A DNA stretch of 64,000 nt from Fulvitalea axinellae (lineage in GTDB: Bacteria; Bacteroidota; Bacteroidia; Cytophagales; Cyclobacteriaceae): the NCBI RefSeq assembly GCF_036492835.1, contig NZ_AP025314.1, forward strand, positions 1,240,001 through 1,304,000, given 5' to 3'. Shown one piece after another: positions 34,916 through 43,113 of this stretch (its first letter is position 1; every line of letters starts with the position of its first letter). Both the position numbers and the translations under genes were made by a program. The notes under the pieces are model-generated. The model saw only the letters and a list, made by a program, of their open reading frames with translations. It ran no database searches and had not been told where the DNA came from.

Positions 34916-35917
34916 TCAATTCCCCGGCTTCATTTTCAAAATCTCCCTAGCGAACTTATCGGTTTCGGCCTTGATTTCCGGAACGGACCCGCTGGTGAAA
35001 CGCGATACGATAGCGTGGACACCGGCGTTAGGAAACGCTTTTTTCGTTTTAAGGCCGTCGGGAGTGCTGATCGCGTCGAACATTTCCTCGATACGCTTTA
35101 CGGATACGGTATTGTCCTGTCGCTGTTCGTCTTTGTAGTAATACCCTACAAACACTGGTTGCTTAATTTTTTTGAACGTTTCGTCGGTCATGGTGCCGTT
35201 GACCAGTTGTTTGAGCGCTACCAAGCCTTTGATATGGTATTTTCCGTACCAGTATTTCGCTTCGTCTCCCACTACGTTTGGCGTGTAATATGAACCTCCG
35301 ATTACCGCCGAAGCGAGTTTTTCGCCCCAAGGCATGGGGAGCAGGGCGGAGGTGCCGTCGTACAGGTCTATATTCGGGGAGTAGAGTATAAGCGCCTGCA
35401 CATCCTCAGGGTGCTGGGAGGCCAGATACAGGGCGAGCGTGCATCCTGTGGAACAACCCATCAGGATTACTTTCTTGCCGAGTTTTTTGCCTATGGCCAA
35501 CGCTTCCGTTGCGGAGGCGATATACCCGTCGGGCGTGAGGTTTTCCAGAGGGGAATCGCTTACGAGTCCGTGTTCCGAAAGGCGGGGACGGTAAAGATTG
35601 GCGCCGTAGTGCCGAGCAAATTCAATATCGATGGGGTCGCCTTCTTTTGGGCTGGCGGAGAAGCCGTGCAGGTAGATTACGGCGTATTCCGTTTGCGTTT
35701 TCGCGGTGTCGTTGGCCCAGGTAATTCGGGATTCGTTTTCGGGCTTGATATGGAACTTCGCTTCGGAAGCGGTGATGGATTTTTCGAGCTCGGCCAAGCT
35801 ATTGGCCTGAATCAACGGAAGGGAAGCGTCGAACGTCGGGGTTGGCGGTTTTGGCCCTAAAAGAAACACAACGACGAGCGTGACAAGTATCGCTCCGGTC
35901 CAGATAAGCATTTTCAT
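34916..35917 (-). CDS. Membrane-anchored alpha/beta hydrolase (esterase/lipase-like)
   Basis: 333 residues. N-terminal membrane anchor (MLIWTGAILVTLVVVFLLG), then an alpha/beta hydrolase: oxyanion HGFSASPKEGDP, Ser nucleophile in MGCSTGCTLALYLA (GxSxG), probable acid in YYYKDEQRQDN and His in NAGVHAIVSRF. Resembles carboxylesterases of the serine aminopeptidase-type group. Acts on the outer face of the inner membrane or in the periplasm. Substrate unknown. Confidence 0.9.
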   Translation of the reverse strand: MKMLIWTGAILVTLVVVFLLGPKPPTPTFDASLPLIQANSLAELEKSITASEAKFHIKPENESRITWANDTAKTQTEYAVIYLHGFSASPKEGDPIDIEFARHYGANLYRPRLSEHGLVSDSPLENLTPDGYIASATEALAIGKKLGKKVILMGCSTGCTLALYLASQHPEDVQALILYSPNIDLYDGTSALLPMPWGEKLASAVIGGSYYTPNVVGDEAKYWYGKYHIKGLVALKQLVNGTMTDETFKKIKQPVFVGYYYKDEQRQDNTVSVKRIEEMFDAISTPDGLKTKKAFPNAGVHAIVSRFTSGSVPEIKAETDKFAREILKMKPGN

Positions 35918-36194
35918 CGGCTTAAGTTTTTTGGGGAGGCTATAAGTGATACGAAAAATAAGAAAAATCTGGTTATGAAAGAACTTGGGCTATCGGAGTA
36001 TTGGCTGGAGCTTTGGGGGCGTTATCTTTGTATTGTGTGTTCCGTTTGGGCGATAATCGGGATCCTCCAGCCTGAAGACTGGAGATTTGAGTAGGTGCAA
36101 ATCACGCACGTCAGCTGGGGTGTGTTGGAGCAAGCTCTTTGGTTGGTTATATGGTCATCTGATAGCTTCTGCGAACAGCCCATGTGCTTGAATG

Positions 36195-37979
36195 CTAGTT
36201 GTTGGGTAATATTACCATACCAGGCAACTTCATAAAGCAACTAATATTTTTTTGTTTAGGGTTATATCTAGTCAATTGAAGTTTACTTGCAGTAAAAGAC
36301 ACTTTTTTTCTAGCACGTGTTACTGCTACATAAAAAACACTTAATTCTTCAAGAAATTTACTCTCATTTTCTTTATCTACAAGGAAATTACAATCAGTCT
36401 TATTTTGACATTTACCACATAGCCCAAACCAATTGGGAAATAAATCTTGCTCCATATCAGGTAAAATTACGTAATCCCATTCAAGACCTTTTGCTGCATG
36501 GACTGTCGAAATAATAATTTTTGAATCAAGGAATTCCATAAATTGCTTTAATCCATTATGTTCAAAAGTATCTTTCACTAAGTTTATCCTGTCTTCATCT
36601 GTAAGAAATGAATAGTCGATAAAAATACGTGTCCAAAAAACATCTAATAATTCAAACATTGCTTGAATCAATGCAGTATTATCCTCCGAAAAAATTTCTC
36701 TAATTTTCTTCGAATGAGATTTTCCTAGCTTTTTCGTAACTCTTTTATTGCCTTTAATTAATTCAATAAATTCATATAAACACTTACGATTAAAGTTTAT
36801 ATAATTAGCATCTTCATCGGTAAAAAGCCCGTAGAAAAATGGTATCTTGTTATGTTTGAATGTTTCAATTATAAAATCAACATTGGGTCCTCTTTGTTTT
36901 ACAAGAATCGACAAATTAGATTCTTTCTCATTTTGCAATGTCTTAAGGGTCTTTTTTACAACTTCCAATGCTTCAGTACTCTGTTCATCGTAGATGGAAA
37001 ACTCTATTTCTGAGTTTAAAGAGTCGGGGTTGGAAAATGGATTTAATGCGTTTTGTCTTATGATTTTATCTAATTGAAGCATATTAGGATTAGATGCAAA
37101 ACGATAATTTTTATCAAGAGAAATCACCTTAAGCTTAAACTTCTCAGTTGCACGATTTAATAAATTGGGAATAGCTCCAATAAATCCATATATTCTTTGA
37201 AGTGAATCACCTAGAAATATAACATTAGTTTTATCAATTACCAAATAGTGCAATAACCAATAACTAAGTATGTTTGTGTCCTGAAACTCATCAACAAGTA
37301 CCGTAGTGTAGTAGTTCTGATAGAACGAAAGTATATTTGGAAAATCTTTAAATAATTTAATAGTTAAGGTTATAATTGCATTAAAGGGAATAGCTCCTTT
37401 AGTTAACAATTCTGAGATTACAATTTCATTGTAACGGTCAATTTTTTCTTTAAGTTGTGTGCCTTTAATTTCTTTTACAGAAATGTTAAATTCTGATAAA
37501 AGTTCTGCATCTTCAGGTGAAAGACTTTTAAAAGTTTGCATTAATTTGCTCGGGTCACTATCATCAATTGACAGCAACGTATCCAAGTTTAATAAATTAG
37601 AATGTAGCTTTTGCCCATACTTTTTTAAAATTGTTCTGCAAAACCCATGATAATTTGAAACATAAGACTTATCCTTTATATTAATTTCTTTACCAACGCC
37701 ATCAAGTAGTGCTGGAATGTTTCTGCCTACATCTTTTTTTATTTTATATGCAGCGTTTACACTAAAAGTGAGTGCTAAAAGTCTTTTAGGTGAAGGAATT
37801 TGATTACTTGCAACCAAATATGCAATACGACTAACCATCGTATGAGTTTTTCCATAGCCTGCAGGTGCCTCTACAAGAATTCTTTTTTCGGGTGAGAAAA
37901 TAACTTCAAGCTGCTTTTTATCTCCTTGATGCTTCTCCTTTATCCTTGTTTTTATTATTTCAAGTTTAGAACTATCCAT
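36195..37979 (-). CDS. gajB: Gabija-type UvrD-like helicase GajB
   Basis: 594 residues from the ATG at 37979, which shares its A with the TAA stop of gajA (TAATG). An upstream in-frame start at 37985 would add two residues. Superfamily 1A helicase: Walker A EAPAGYGKT (38-46), motif II VDEFQDTN (about 229-236), motif III GDSLQRIYGF (about 257-266), LDKNYRF, motif V STVHAAKGLEWDYVI, motif VI VAVTRARKKV. A Cys cluster CGKCQNKTDCNF lies near the C-terminus. In Gabija, GajB is thought to sense DNA state and work with GajA; here it follows gajA directly. Markedly AT-rich compared with flanks. Slightly longer than the reference GajB (about 500). Confidence 0.9.
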   Translation of the reverse strand: MDSSKLEIIKTRIKEKHQGDKKQLEVIFSPEKRILVEAPAGYGKTHTMVSRIAYLVASNQIPSPKRLLALTFSVNAAYKIKKDVGRNIPALLDGVGKEINIKDKSYVSNYHGFCRTILKKYGQKLHSNLLNLDTLLSIDDSDPSKLMQTFKSLSPEDAELLSEFNISVKEIKGTQLKEKIDRYNEIVISELLTKGAIPFNAIITLTIKLFKDFPNILSFYQNYYTTVLVDEFQDTNILSYWLLHYLVIDKTNVIFLGDSLQRIYGFIGAIPNLLNRATEKFKLKVISLDKNYRFASNPNMLQLDKIIRQNALNPFSNPDSLNSEIEFSIYDEQSTEALEVVKKTLKTLQNEKESNLSILVKQRGPNVDFIIETFKHNKIPFFYGLFTDEDANYINFNRKCLYEFIELIKGNKRVTKKLGKSHSKKIREIFSEDNTALIQAMFELLDVFWTRIFIDYSFLTDEDRINLVKDTFEHNGLKQFMEFLDSKIIISTVHAAKGLEWDYVILPDMEQDLFPNWFGLCGKCQNKTDCNFLVDKENESKFLEELSVFYVAVTRARKKVSFTASKLQLTRYNPKQKNISCFMKLPGMVILPNN

Positions 37980-39697
37980 TAGCACATATCTTTAGCCTGT
38001 ACAATCAAATTCTTATATACTTCGGGAATTTCTTCTGTCCCGAGTCTCAATCCTATTAACCGAGCTAATGTTTGGGATTTATTAATAGAAAACCATGTTG
38101 AATAAAACGCTTTTAAATGTACAATGTCTGTTTTTTCAATTTCCGATAGCTTTAATTTTTTACCAATTGCAGAGGGCAAAAAACCATACTTTTTAAAAGC
38201 TCTTTTATTTATAGCTTTTGCATCTAATTCACGTTCATTTTTTAATGAATCATATTCAGAAACTATTTCCTCCAACAAGGCTTCTTTTTCATTGTCAATC
38301 AAGAACATCAATTCTGCCTCAAAGTCACATTCGTTTGTTTTCAAAAGATTATCTATTCCAGTTGGAGCATTATCTCCATCACTATCATTTATACCAATAC
38401 AAGGGATTCCAAACTTTTCTGCAATTTGTACAAGTTGCTTTACAGAATCACCCCCAGCTTGAATAACTGAAATCCCAAAATCGTCAAAATCAATTCCTAG
38501 TTTTTCTCCAAAAAAAGGAAAACTACCATACTCCGAATCTCCTTCAACAAAAATTGCACATCGAGAAAAGAAGGCTTCTTTAATAAATGGGAAATGAAGA
38601 AATAAATGTTTATTTAACTGTTCTCCTAATTGGATATTACTGCCAGATATAATTTTGACTTCGTCCTCATCTTTAAATATTCTTACAATTTGCTTGTAAT
38701 CATTTAATATAATGTTTGGAGAATGGGTTGCGATTATAACCTGACCTATAAACTTATCTATCCCAAATAATTCTTTTACTAATAATGCAAAATCCTCATT
38801 TTCATTGTTCATTACTCGATTGAGATATTTAACCAATGAGCGTTGCATATATGGATGTAAATGAATTTCTGGCTCATCTAGTCCTAACACTAATGAAATT
38901 GATTTTTCCCCTGATACTTCATCTTCAAAAACTCCTCTTTCACCTCTTTGTTCTGTAATTGTTTGTAGCTTATCTAGAATCGAAAGCGTAACCAATAATA
39001 AAAACTGAACTCCATAACCACTCTTTGATAATGTATCTCCCTTTCCATCTTTGAGGGATATTAATTTTGGAATCAAATGTTCAATTTCATTCTCGATACT
39101 AGCCGAAACATCATAGTCCTGAAAAGCCTTTATTTTGTAGAGTTTGGAATTTAGGTCTGTAATCAATCCTTCTATTTCTGCTCCATCTATCAAGCTCTCT
39201 GTATTCAACTCTTTTTCGCTTAAATATCCTTTTACAATATTTGTTAAGAATCGTCCAACTCCACGACCTTTATCAAAATTGATTTCTGCAATTGGATTTC
39301 TTAAAGAATCATAGAAAATAAAATTCAAACATTTTATTAGTGATGGCGCAATATAAGTTTCAGTTTCCTTATGGTAATATTCAAGGTTATCATCAGACGA
39401 TGCTTGTTTGCATACAATATTAATTTTGGAATAATCTTCAAGGTCAAATAAATCTTCAAAATGACCTATTTCTACATCTGCAAGTTGTAAGCAAAGCTCA
39501 ATATGTATTGGTAATGATTTATCCGTAAAATCGTCAATCCAAAACGCCCTACGTGTAAATACAGTATTTATCAAATTAAGCAAGTTTGATTTTCCCAGAT
39601 TATTCTCACCGACAATAAAGTTGCAAGTAGCATCAAAATGTATATCAACACTGCTTAGATTTCTGTAATTTTCTATTGAAATGTTTAATATTTTCAT
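37979..39697 (-). CDS. gajA: Gabija-type OLD-family nuclease GajA
   Basis: 572 residues, close to the roughly 580 of characterised GajA. N-terminal SMC/OLD-type ATPase: Walker A IVGENNLGKSN (28-38), signature region LSKSGYGVQFLLLVTLS, Walker B SLVLGLDEPEIHLHP, H-loop IIATHSPNIIL. C-terminal TOPRIM nuclease: FVEGDSEYGSFPFFGEKLG with the metal-binding Glu, and GINDSDGDNAPTG with the DxD. GajA is an endonuclease held inactive by nucleotides and released when phage depletes them. First gene of the pair; AT-rich. The upstream 370 bases are the likely promoter region. Confidence 0.92.
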   Translation of the reverse strand: MKILNISIENYRNLSSVDIHFDATCNFIVGENNLGKSNLLNLINTVFTRRAFWIDDFTDKSLPIHIELCLQLADVEIGHFEDLFDLEDYSKINIVCKQASSDDNLEYYHKETETYIAPSLIKCLNFIFYDSLRNPIAEINFDKGRGVGRFLTNIVKGYLSEKELNTESLIDGAEIEGLITDLNSKLYKIKAFQDYDVSASIENEIEHLIPKLISLKDGKGDTLSKSGYGVQFLLLVTLSILDKLQTITEQRGERGVFEDEVSGEKSISLVLGLDEPEIHLHPYMQRSLVKYLNRVMNNENEDFALLVKELFGIDKFIGQVIIATHSPNIILNDYKQIVRIFKDEDEVKIISGSNIQLGEQLNKHLFLHFPFIKEAFFSRCAIFVEGDSEYGSFPFFGEKLGIDFDDFGISVIQAGGDSVKQLVQIAEKFGIPCIGINDSDGDNAPTGIDNLLKTNECDFEAELMFLIDNEKEALLEEIVSEYDSLKNERELDAKAINKRAFKKYGFLPSAIGKKLKLSEIEKTDIVHLKAFYSTWFSINKSQTLARLIGLRLGTEEIPEVYKNLIVQAKDMC

Positions 39698-40069
39698 AGT
39701 TGCAATTTTTTATGGTGTTATTTGTTCGTTAGGTTTTCAACAGGTTAATCAATGTTACCTGTGTTTCTTTGAGTTTGCGTTAACGATTCAATAATAGGGA
39801 TTCCTACTATTTCTAAATATAAACGCTATCCTTAATTATTGTAAGAAGCTTCTCTGACTAGTGTGAAAAAATGAATTGAGTCTACTTTAAAGTATTAATG
39901 TACTAATTTGATGTGAGTTTTTAGAGTTGTTCTATAACTAAAACACAAAAAAAGATGCTCCATCTCGAGAGTGCTCAAACATAACAATTATAACCAAGCC
40001 TGATCTATTTAATAAACCGTATATTAAGTGCCTTCAAAAGTCGCTATATCCATATTGTAACTTCCATAT
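39698..40069. other. Spacer upstream of gajA with a repeated element
   Basis: 372 AT-rich bases. Likely holds the gajA promoter, which I cannot place. Contains at 39941-39995 one copy of an element (AAACATAACAATTATAACC box) found again at 40428-40479. Confidence 0.45.
39941..39995 (-). repeat. Duplicated terminator-like element, copy 1 (decayed stem)
   Basis: Read on the minus strand: GGTTATAATTGTTATGTTT, then a degenerate stem around CTCGAG, then TTTTTTTGTG. Lies 75 bases downstream of the CBU_0592-type gene. Copy 2 is at 40428-40479. Confidence 0.55.
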
Positions 40070-40336
40070 TTAAAGTAATTCTTGATAGTTTTTATTACCT
40101 GTCTGTTTTCTCTTTTTTATCAGGGCAATGAATGATACGATTGACCAAACTCCCTCAAGCACTATAAACGGGATATATTTCATAAGTATAGAGGCTAAAC
40201 AAGCCAGTATAGCACCAAAGAGGTTTAGTAGAATAAAGACTAAACTATCCTTTTCTAATCTGCCTGATACGTTTAGCGTATATGCCAATAGAATTTGAAA
40301 TACACCAATAAACCCTAGCCAATCTACTGTATTCAT
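40070..40336 (-). CDS. Small membrane protein, CBU_0592-like
   Basis: 88 residues with three hydrophobic segments (VDWLGFIGVFQILLAYTLN, LVFILLNLFGAILACLASIL, FIVLEGVWSIVSFIALIKK). Pattern fits the small CBU_0592 family of membrane proteins, function unknown. Lies upstream of gajA on the same strand and bracketed by a duplicated element, so it may be a passenger of the island. Confidence 0.75.
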   Translation of the reverse strand: MNTVDWLGFIGVFQILLAYTLNVSGRLEKDSLVFILLNLFGAILACLASILMKYIPFIVLEGVWSIVSFIALIKKRKQTGNKNYQELL

Positions 40337-40669
40337 TGATTTGTTGTTAATAGCGAGGAGAATCTCTATTTTTTTAAAGCCTTAATATGCTAAAAGAGTT
40401 TGTGTTTAGAATATATCACTAAAGTCAATACACAAAAAATGCCCCGCTCCCGGAGCGTTTAAACATAACAATCATAACCGATCCTGCATACGTGAGCAAA
40501 CGCAATTCGTTGACTGGAGGGATTATGAAAGTTTTTCGGCCTTTGTCTTACGGTTATTCGCTATTGATTCGAAAAAAAATGGACATAAGAGTCTTGTCTA
40601 CTATCGATTTGGCGGGTAGTTGAGGGAGAAGTTCTTGAAAATTGGAGGAAATACGCTGATTAGGTTCAA
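40337..40669. other. Spacer with second copy of the duplicated element
   Basis: 333 bases without a gene. Element copy at 40428-40479; the rest shows nothing recognisable. Confidence 0.45.
40428..40479 (-). repeat. Duplicated terminator-like element, copy 2
   Basis: Minus-strand reading: GGTTATGATTGTTATGTTT, then ACGCTCCGGGAGCG stem, then GGGGCATTTTTTG. Matches copy 1 in the 19-base box at 18 of 19 positions. Confidence 0.6.
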
Positions 40670-41380
40670 TTAGGCGGCTTTTGGCCATAGGGGTGCTGTC
40701 TCGTCCGTGTCCGTTGAGGTGAGTTTCTTTGTTAGCGTTTCGTTTCTGGGCGGTGAGAGAGCTTTCTGTTTATTGTTATATTCCCTTTGTTTGGCCTCTT
40801 CTTGGTCAAGCTCCCAGTGCATTAGCGCAAACAGGATTTTGTTTCTTAAAAAATGGAATGGCTTTTCGTTTCGGCTATAAATACGGAAAGCCCGTCGGCT
40901 GGGTGGCCAAGCGGGTTCGCTAAAGGTGGAGCCGTTAAGCCAACTAAACAGGGACTTGCCCCTGTACGGCAAGCGGTGCTTTCGTTTTTCGGTTTGTATA
41001 TAGCGTGGGCGCTTTCGGGGCGGTATACGTTGGTACTCTACTGTATCGGATAGCCAGAGAATCCATGTGCGGGGTACGGGCAATTTTGAGAAGGCCTGAT
41101 GTCGTATGATGCTTTGGTGCGGTAGTCGGTCGGCCATGGCGGTAGCCAGTTTGCGCATGCGGTGGAGTAGTTGGGCCAATTTGGGGTCGTAGAATCCCAT
41201 CGGGCTGTTGCGTCGGAGTTCCCGGCTTACGGTAGAGGGGTGTACGTTTATCAGGGAGGCGACTTCTTTTTGGTTAAGGCCGCGCCTTAGGGCCATAGCC
41301 AGCCTGTCGCGCAGTTCGGCGTTGAGTTGCCGGTGTTTGCGCGGACGGCGTAGGAAGTTCGGTTTTTTGAGGCGCTCCAT
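40670..41380 (-). CDS. IS30-type helix-turn-helix protein without transposase core
   Basis: 236 residues from the ATG at 41380; an alternative upstream start at 41452 would add 24. Residues about 16-60 (LNAELRDRLAMALRRGLNQK, then EVASLINVHPSTVSRELRRN) form the HTH_38 domain that IS30 transposases use to bind terminal repeats, and FYDPKLAQL follows as in IS30. After that no DDE/RNase H-like domain is seen; the remainder is basic and proline-rich (PRKRPRYIQTEKRKHRLP) and I do not recognise it. GC is much higher than in the neighbouring Gabija genes. It may be a domesticated DNA-binding protein or a transposase remnant fused to unrelated sequence. Confidence 0.6.
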   Translation of the reverse strand: MERLKKPNFLRRPRKHRQLNAELRDRLAMALRRGLNQKEVASLINVHPSTVSRELRRNSPMGFYDPKLAQLLHRMRKLATAMADRLPHQSIIRHQAFSKLPVPRTWILWLSDTVEYQRIPPRKRPRYIQTEKRKHRLPYRGKSLFSWLNGSTFSEPAWPPSRRAFRIYSRNEKPFHFLRNKILFALMHWELDQEEAKQREYNNKQKALSPPRNETLTKKLTSTDTDETAPLWPKAA

Positions 41381-41568
41381 GTTTTGTTCTTCGGAAAAAC
41401 GGGGCGCAAGGTTGGCTGATGTAAGGGATTTGTGGAAAAGGGTCGGGGGCAAGGTTAGAACCTTGCCGTAGGTGGAGTCGCTAGGCTGAAGCCTATCGAC
41501 GGCGGTTTGGTTGGCGCAAGATTCGGTTTTACCTAAGACTTGTGATTGTATAGAGGATACACTTTCTG

Positions 41569-41916
41569 CTAGCTGATATTTTTTATTCCAATTTTCATCT
41601 CAATCCAATCGTGGAAATAGATAACTAAGCCGACTATAAAATGAAAACTGATTAATGCTTGACCAAATAGTTCTGATGAAGCTGTTGAGTACATTCCTAA
41701 AAATCCCATCACAATGTGATATGCCGTCAATAAGAAAAGTGCAGTATTGGATTTGCTCATCAAGGTCCAATAGATTAGGGTGAGTTGAACGATTAATCTG
41801 CCCATTTGGACGGGGAGCCTCTCTGGTCCAATTTTGTTATGCACCAAAATCATTATAAGAACTTCAATTGCGATAGTTAAAGTTATGGCTGTTATTAAAA
41901 CTGGTCTTTTTTTCAT
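41569..41916 (-). CDS. Small integral membrane protein, unknown
   Basis: 115 residues with four hydrophobic segments (ALITAITLTIAIEVLIMILV-like at the start, LIVQLTLIYWTLMS, ALFLLTAYHIVMGFLG, LISFHFIVGLVIYFHDWIE). No family recognised. AT-rich like the island. Confidence 0.65.
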   Translation of the reverse strand: MKKRPVLITAITLTIAIEVLIMILVHNKIGPERLPVQMGRLIVQLTLIYWTLMSKSNTALFLLTAYHIVMGFLGMYSTASSELFGQALISFHFIVGLVIYFHDWIEMKIGIKNIS

Positions 41917-41949
41917 TTTTATTTAATCAGATAAATTAAGGCAGAAACT

Positions 41950-42040
41950 TCAAAATCCTCCTAAATGGCCATCCTCTCTTCCATATTTTGGCGCATTTCC
42001 TCTTCTTGCGTAAGATGTTGTGTAGATTGTTACACTTGTT
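41950..42040 (-). pseudogene. Fossil of the C-terminal coiled coil of a GAF/HAMP gene
   Basis: 28 consecutive bases (41978-42005) are identical to 43167-43194 within the GAF-protein gene, with weaker similarity on both sides. In frame the fragment reads QSTQHLTQEEEMRQNMEERM, matching STQMTEQLRAQEEEMRQNME of that gene, then stops. No other part of the gene is present. Confidence 0.6.
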
Positions 42041-42060
42041 GTTTATGCTTACGCGAGGTG

Positions 42061-42840
42061 CTACAAATCCATTATTCCATAATCAATTAAGGTGACTTTA
42101 AGGCCTGCAGATTTAAGTTTATTCTCTATTCTGTTGATCAACGAATTCTCATTCATTTCAATAACGGATTCATTCCAATCAAAAGAAAAAGACGCCGTAT
42201 TCCACCCGGAGTATTCCTGTTTAGAAATAGGTAGTTCAACCCCGTTTATTAGAATAACGCCTTCCGAGCAAATGACACCGGCGGATGACACTTCTGTTTT
42301 TTCAATCTCCTTTATAATTTCGCAACCGAAATCCTCTTTTAACGATTCAATTATCAAATCGACATTATCGGTATCAATAGAAAATTGAACTGCCCAGATC
42401 TTCTGGGAATTTTCGGTCAGATCGTCTTGGTTTGCTTCCAAATTCTGAATCGCTTCATCCAGAAGATCATCGAAAGTTTTGTTTAAGCTTTTTATTTCAA
42501 AGTTACAGTAATAGTCATATTCATAAATTGTCCTATCATTCGGGTCATCACTTCTCAATAGCCAGTAGTCTTCCCCTCCATTATGACCGAATCGAAAGTA
42601 ATTTTTTGATTCGCCATTAGGTAAAAAATTCGTTAAAGGATTGAAATCAGAGACTCTGTCATTTATCCCCCAAATTACATCTTGTTTTAAACCGATATTA
42701 AGTAAAAATTCCCGATAGTACTCCGGTAGTTTTCTTTCAAGTATTGACTCAATTTTGCTTACTTCTATTTCGCTTAGAGGGCTAATAACCACCTTTGAGT
42801 CGAATTCCTTAAGCCTTTGTCTGAATTTTTCTATTGTCAT
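42061..42840 (-). CDS. SUKH (SMI1/KNR4) domain protein
   Basis: 259 residues. The N-terminal half fits the SUKH fold: ISPLSEIEVSKIESILERKL, then PEYYREFLLNIGL, later ENYFRFGHNGGEDYWLL-type segment and ending FDDLLDEAIQNLEAN. SUKH proteins are best known as immunity proteins against polymorphic toxins. The C-terminal half (about 145-259) is a separate small domain I do not recognise. No toxin gene is adjacent, so this is an orphan. Confidence 0.78.
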   Translation of the reverse strand: MTIEKFRQRLKEFDSKVVISPLSEIEVSKIESILERKLPEYYREFLLNIGLKQDVIWGINDRVSDFNPLTNFLPNGESKNYFRFGHNGGEDYWLLRSDDPNDRTIYEYDYYCNFEIKSLNKTFDDLLDEAIQNLEANQDDLTENSQKIWAVQFSIDTDNVDLIIESLKEDFGCEIIKEIEKTEVSSAGVICSEGVILINGVELPISKQEYSGWNTASFSFDWNESVIEMNENSLINRIENKLKSAGLKVTLIDYGIMDL

Positions 42841-42993
42841 TTTAGTTTCAATATTAAAAGCTTCCTTTGATTATTGTAAAAGCTCCCCGTTTGGCATAAA
42901 AATCCGGAGATGATAAGGAGTAGTGTGTTTTATAAAGTATTAATATACTGAAAATCATCAATACGAGGGCGTGGTTCATTCGCTAAAATACAA

Positions 42994-43019
42994 AAGGCGC
43001 CCCGCGATCAGAGCGCCTT
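42994..43019 (-). terminator. Terminator downstream of the GAF-protein gene
   Basis: AAGGCGC (42994-43000) with GCGCCTT (43013-43019); for minus-strand transcripts the stem is followed by TTTTG. Lies 95 bases beyond the stop. Confidence 0.65.
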
Positions 43020-43113
43020 AAATCAAACCATACCAGCTAAGAAACTGTATGTTCTTCGCCCTCAAAAGGTACGGCAAGTGTATTGTGAATTTTTCCTGTT
43101 TTCAAATTTTGCC

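Noticed and set aside
36022..36240. Possible third Gabija-associated small gene downstream of gajB
   Set aside because: The 72-codon frame overlaps the gajB end and has no recognisable feature.
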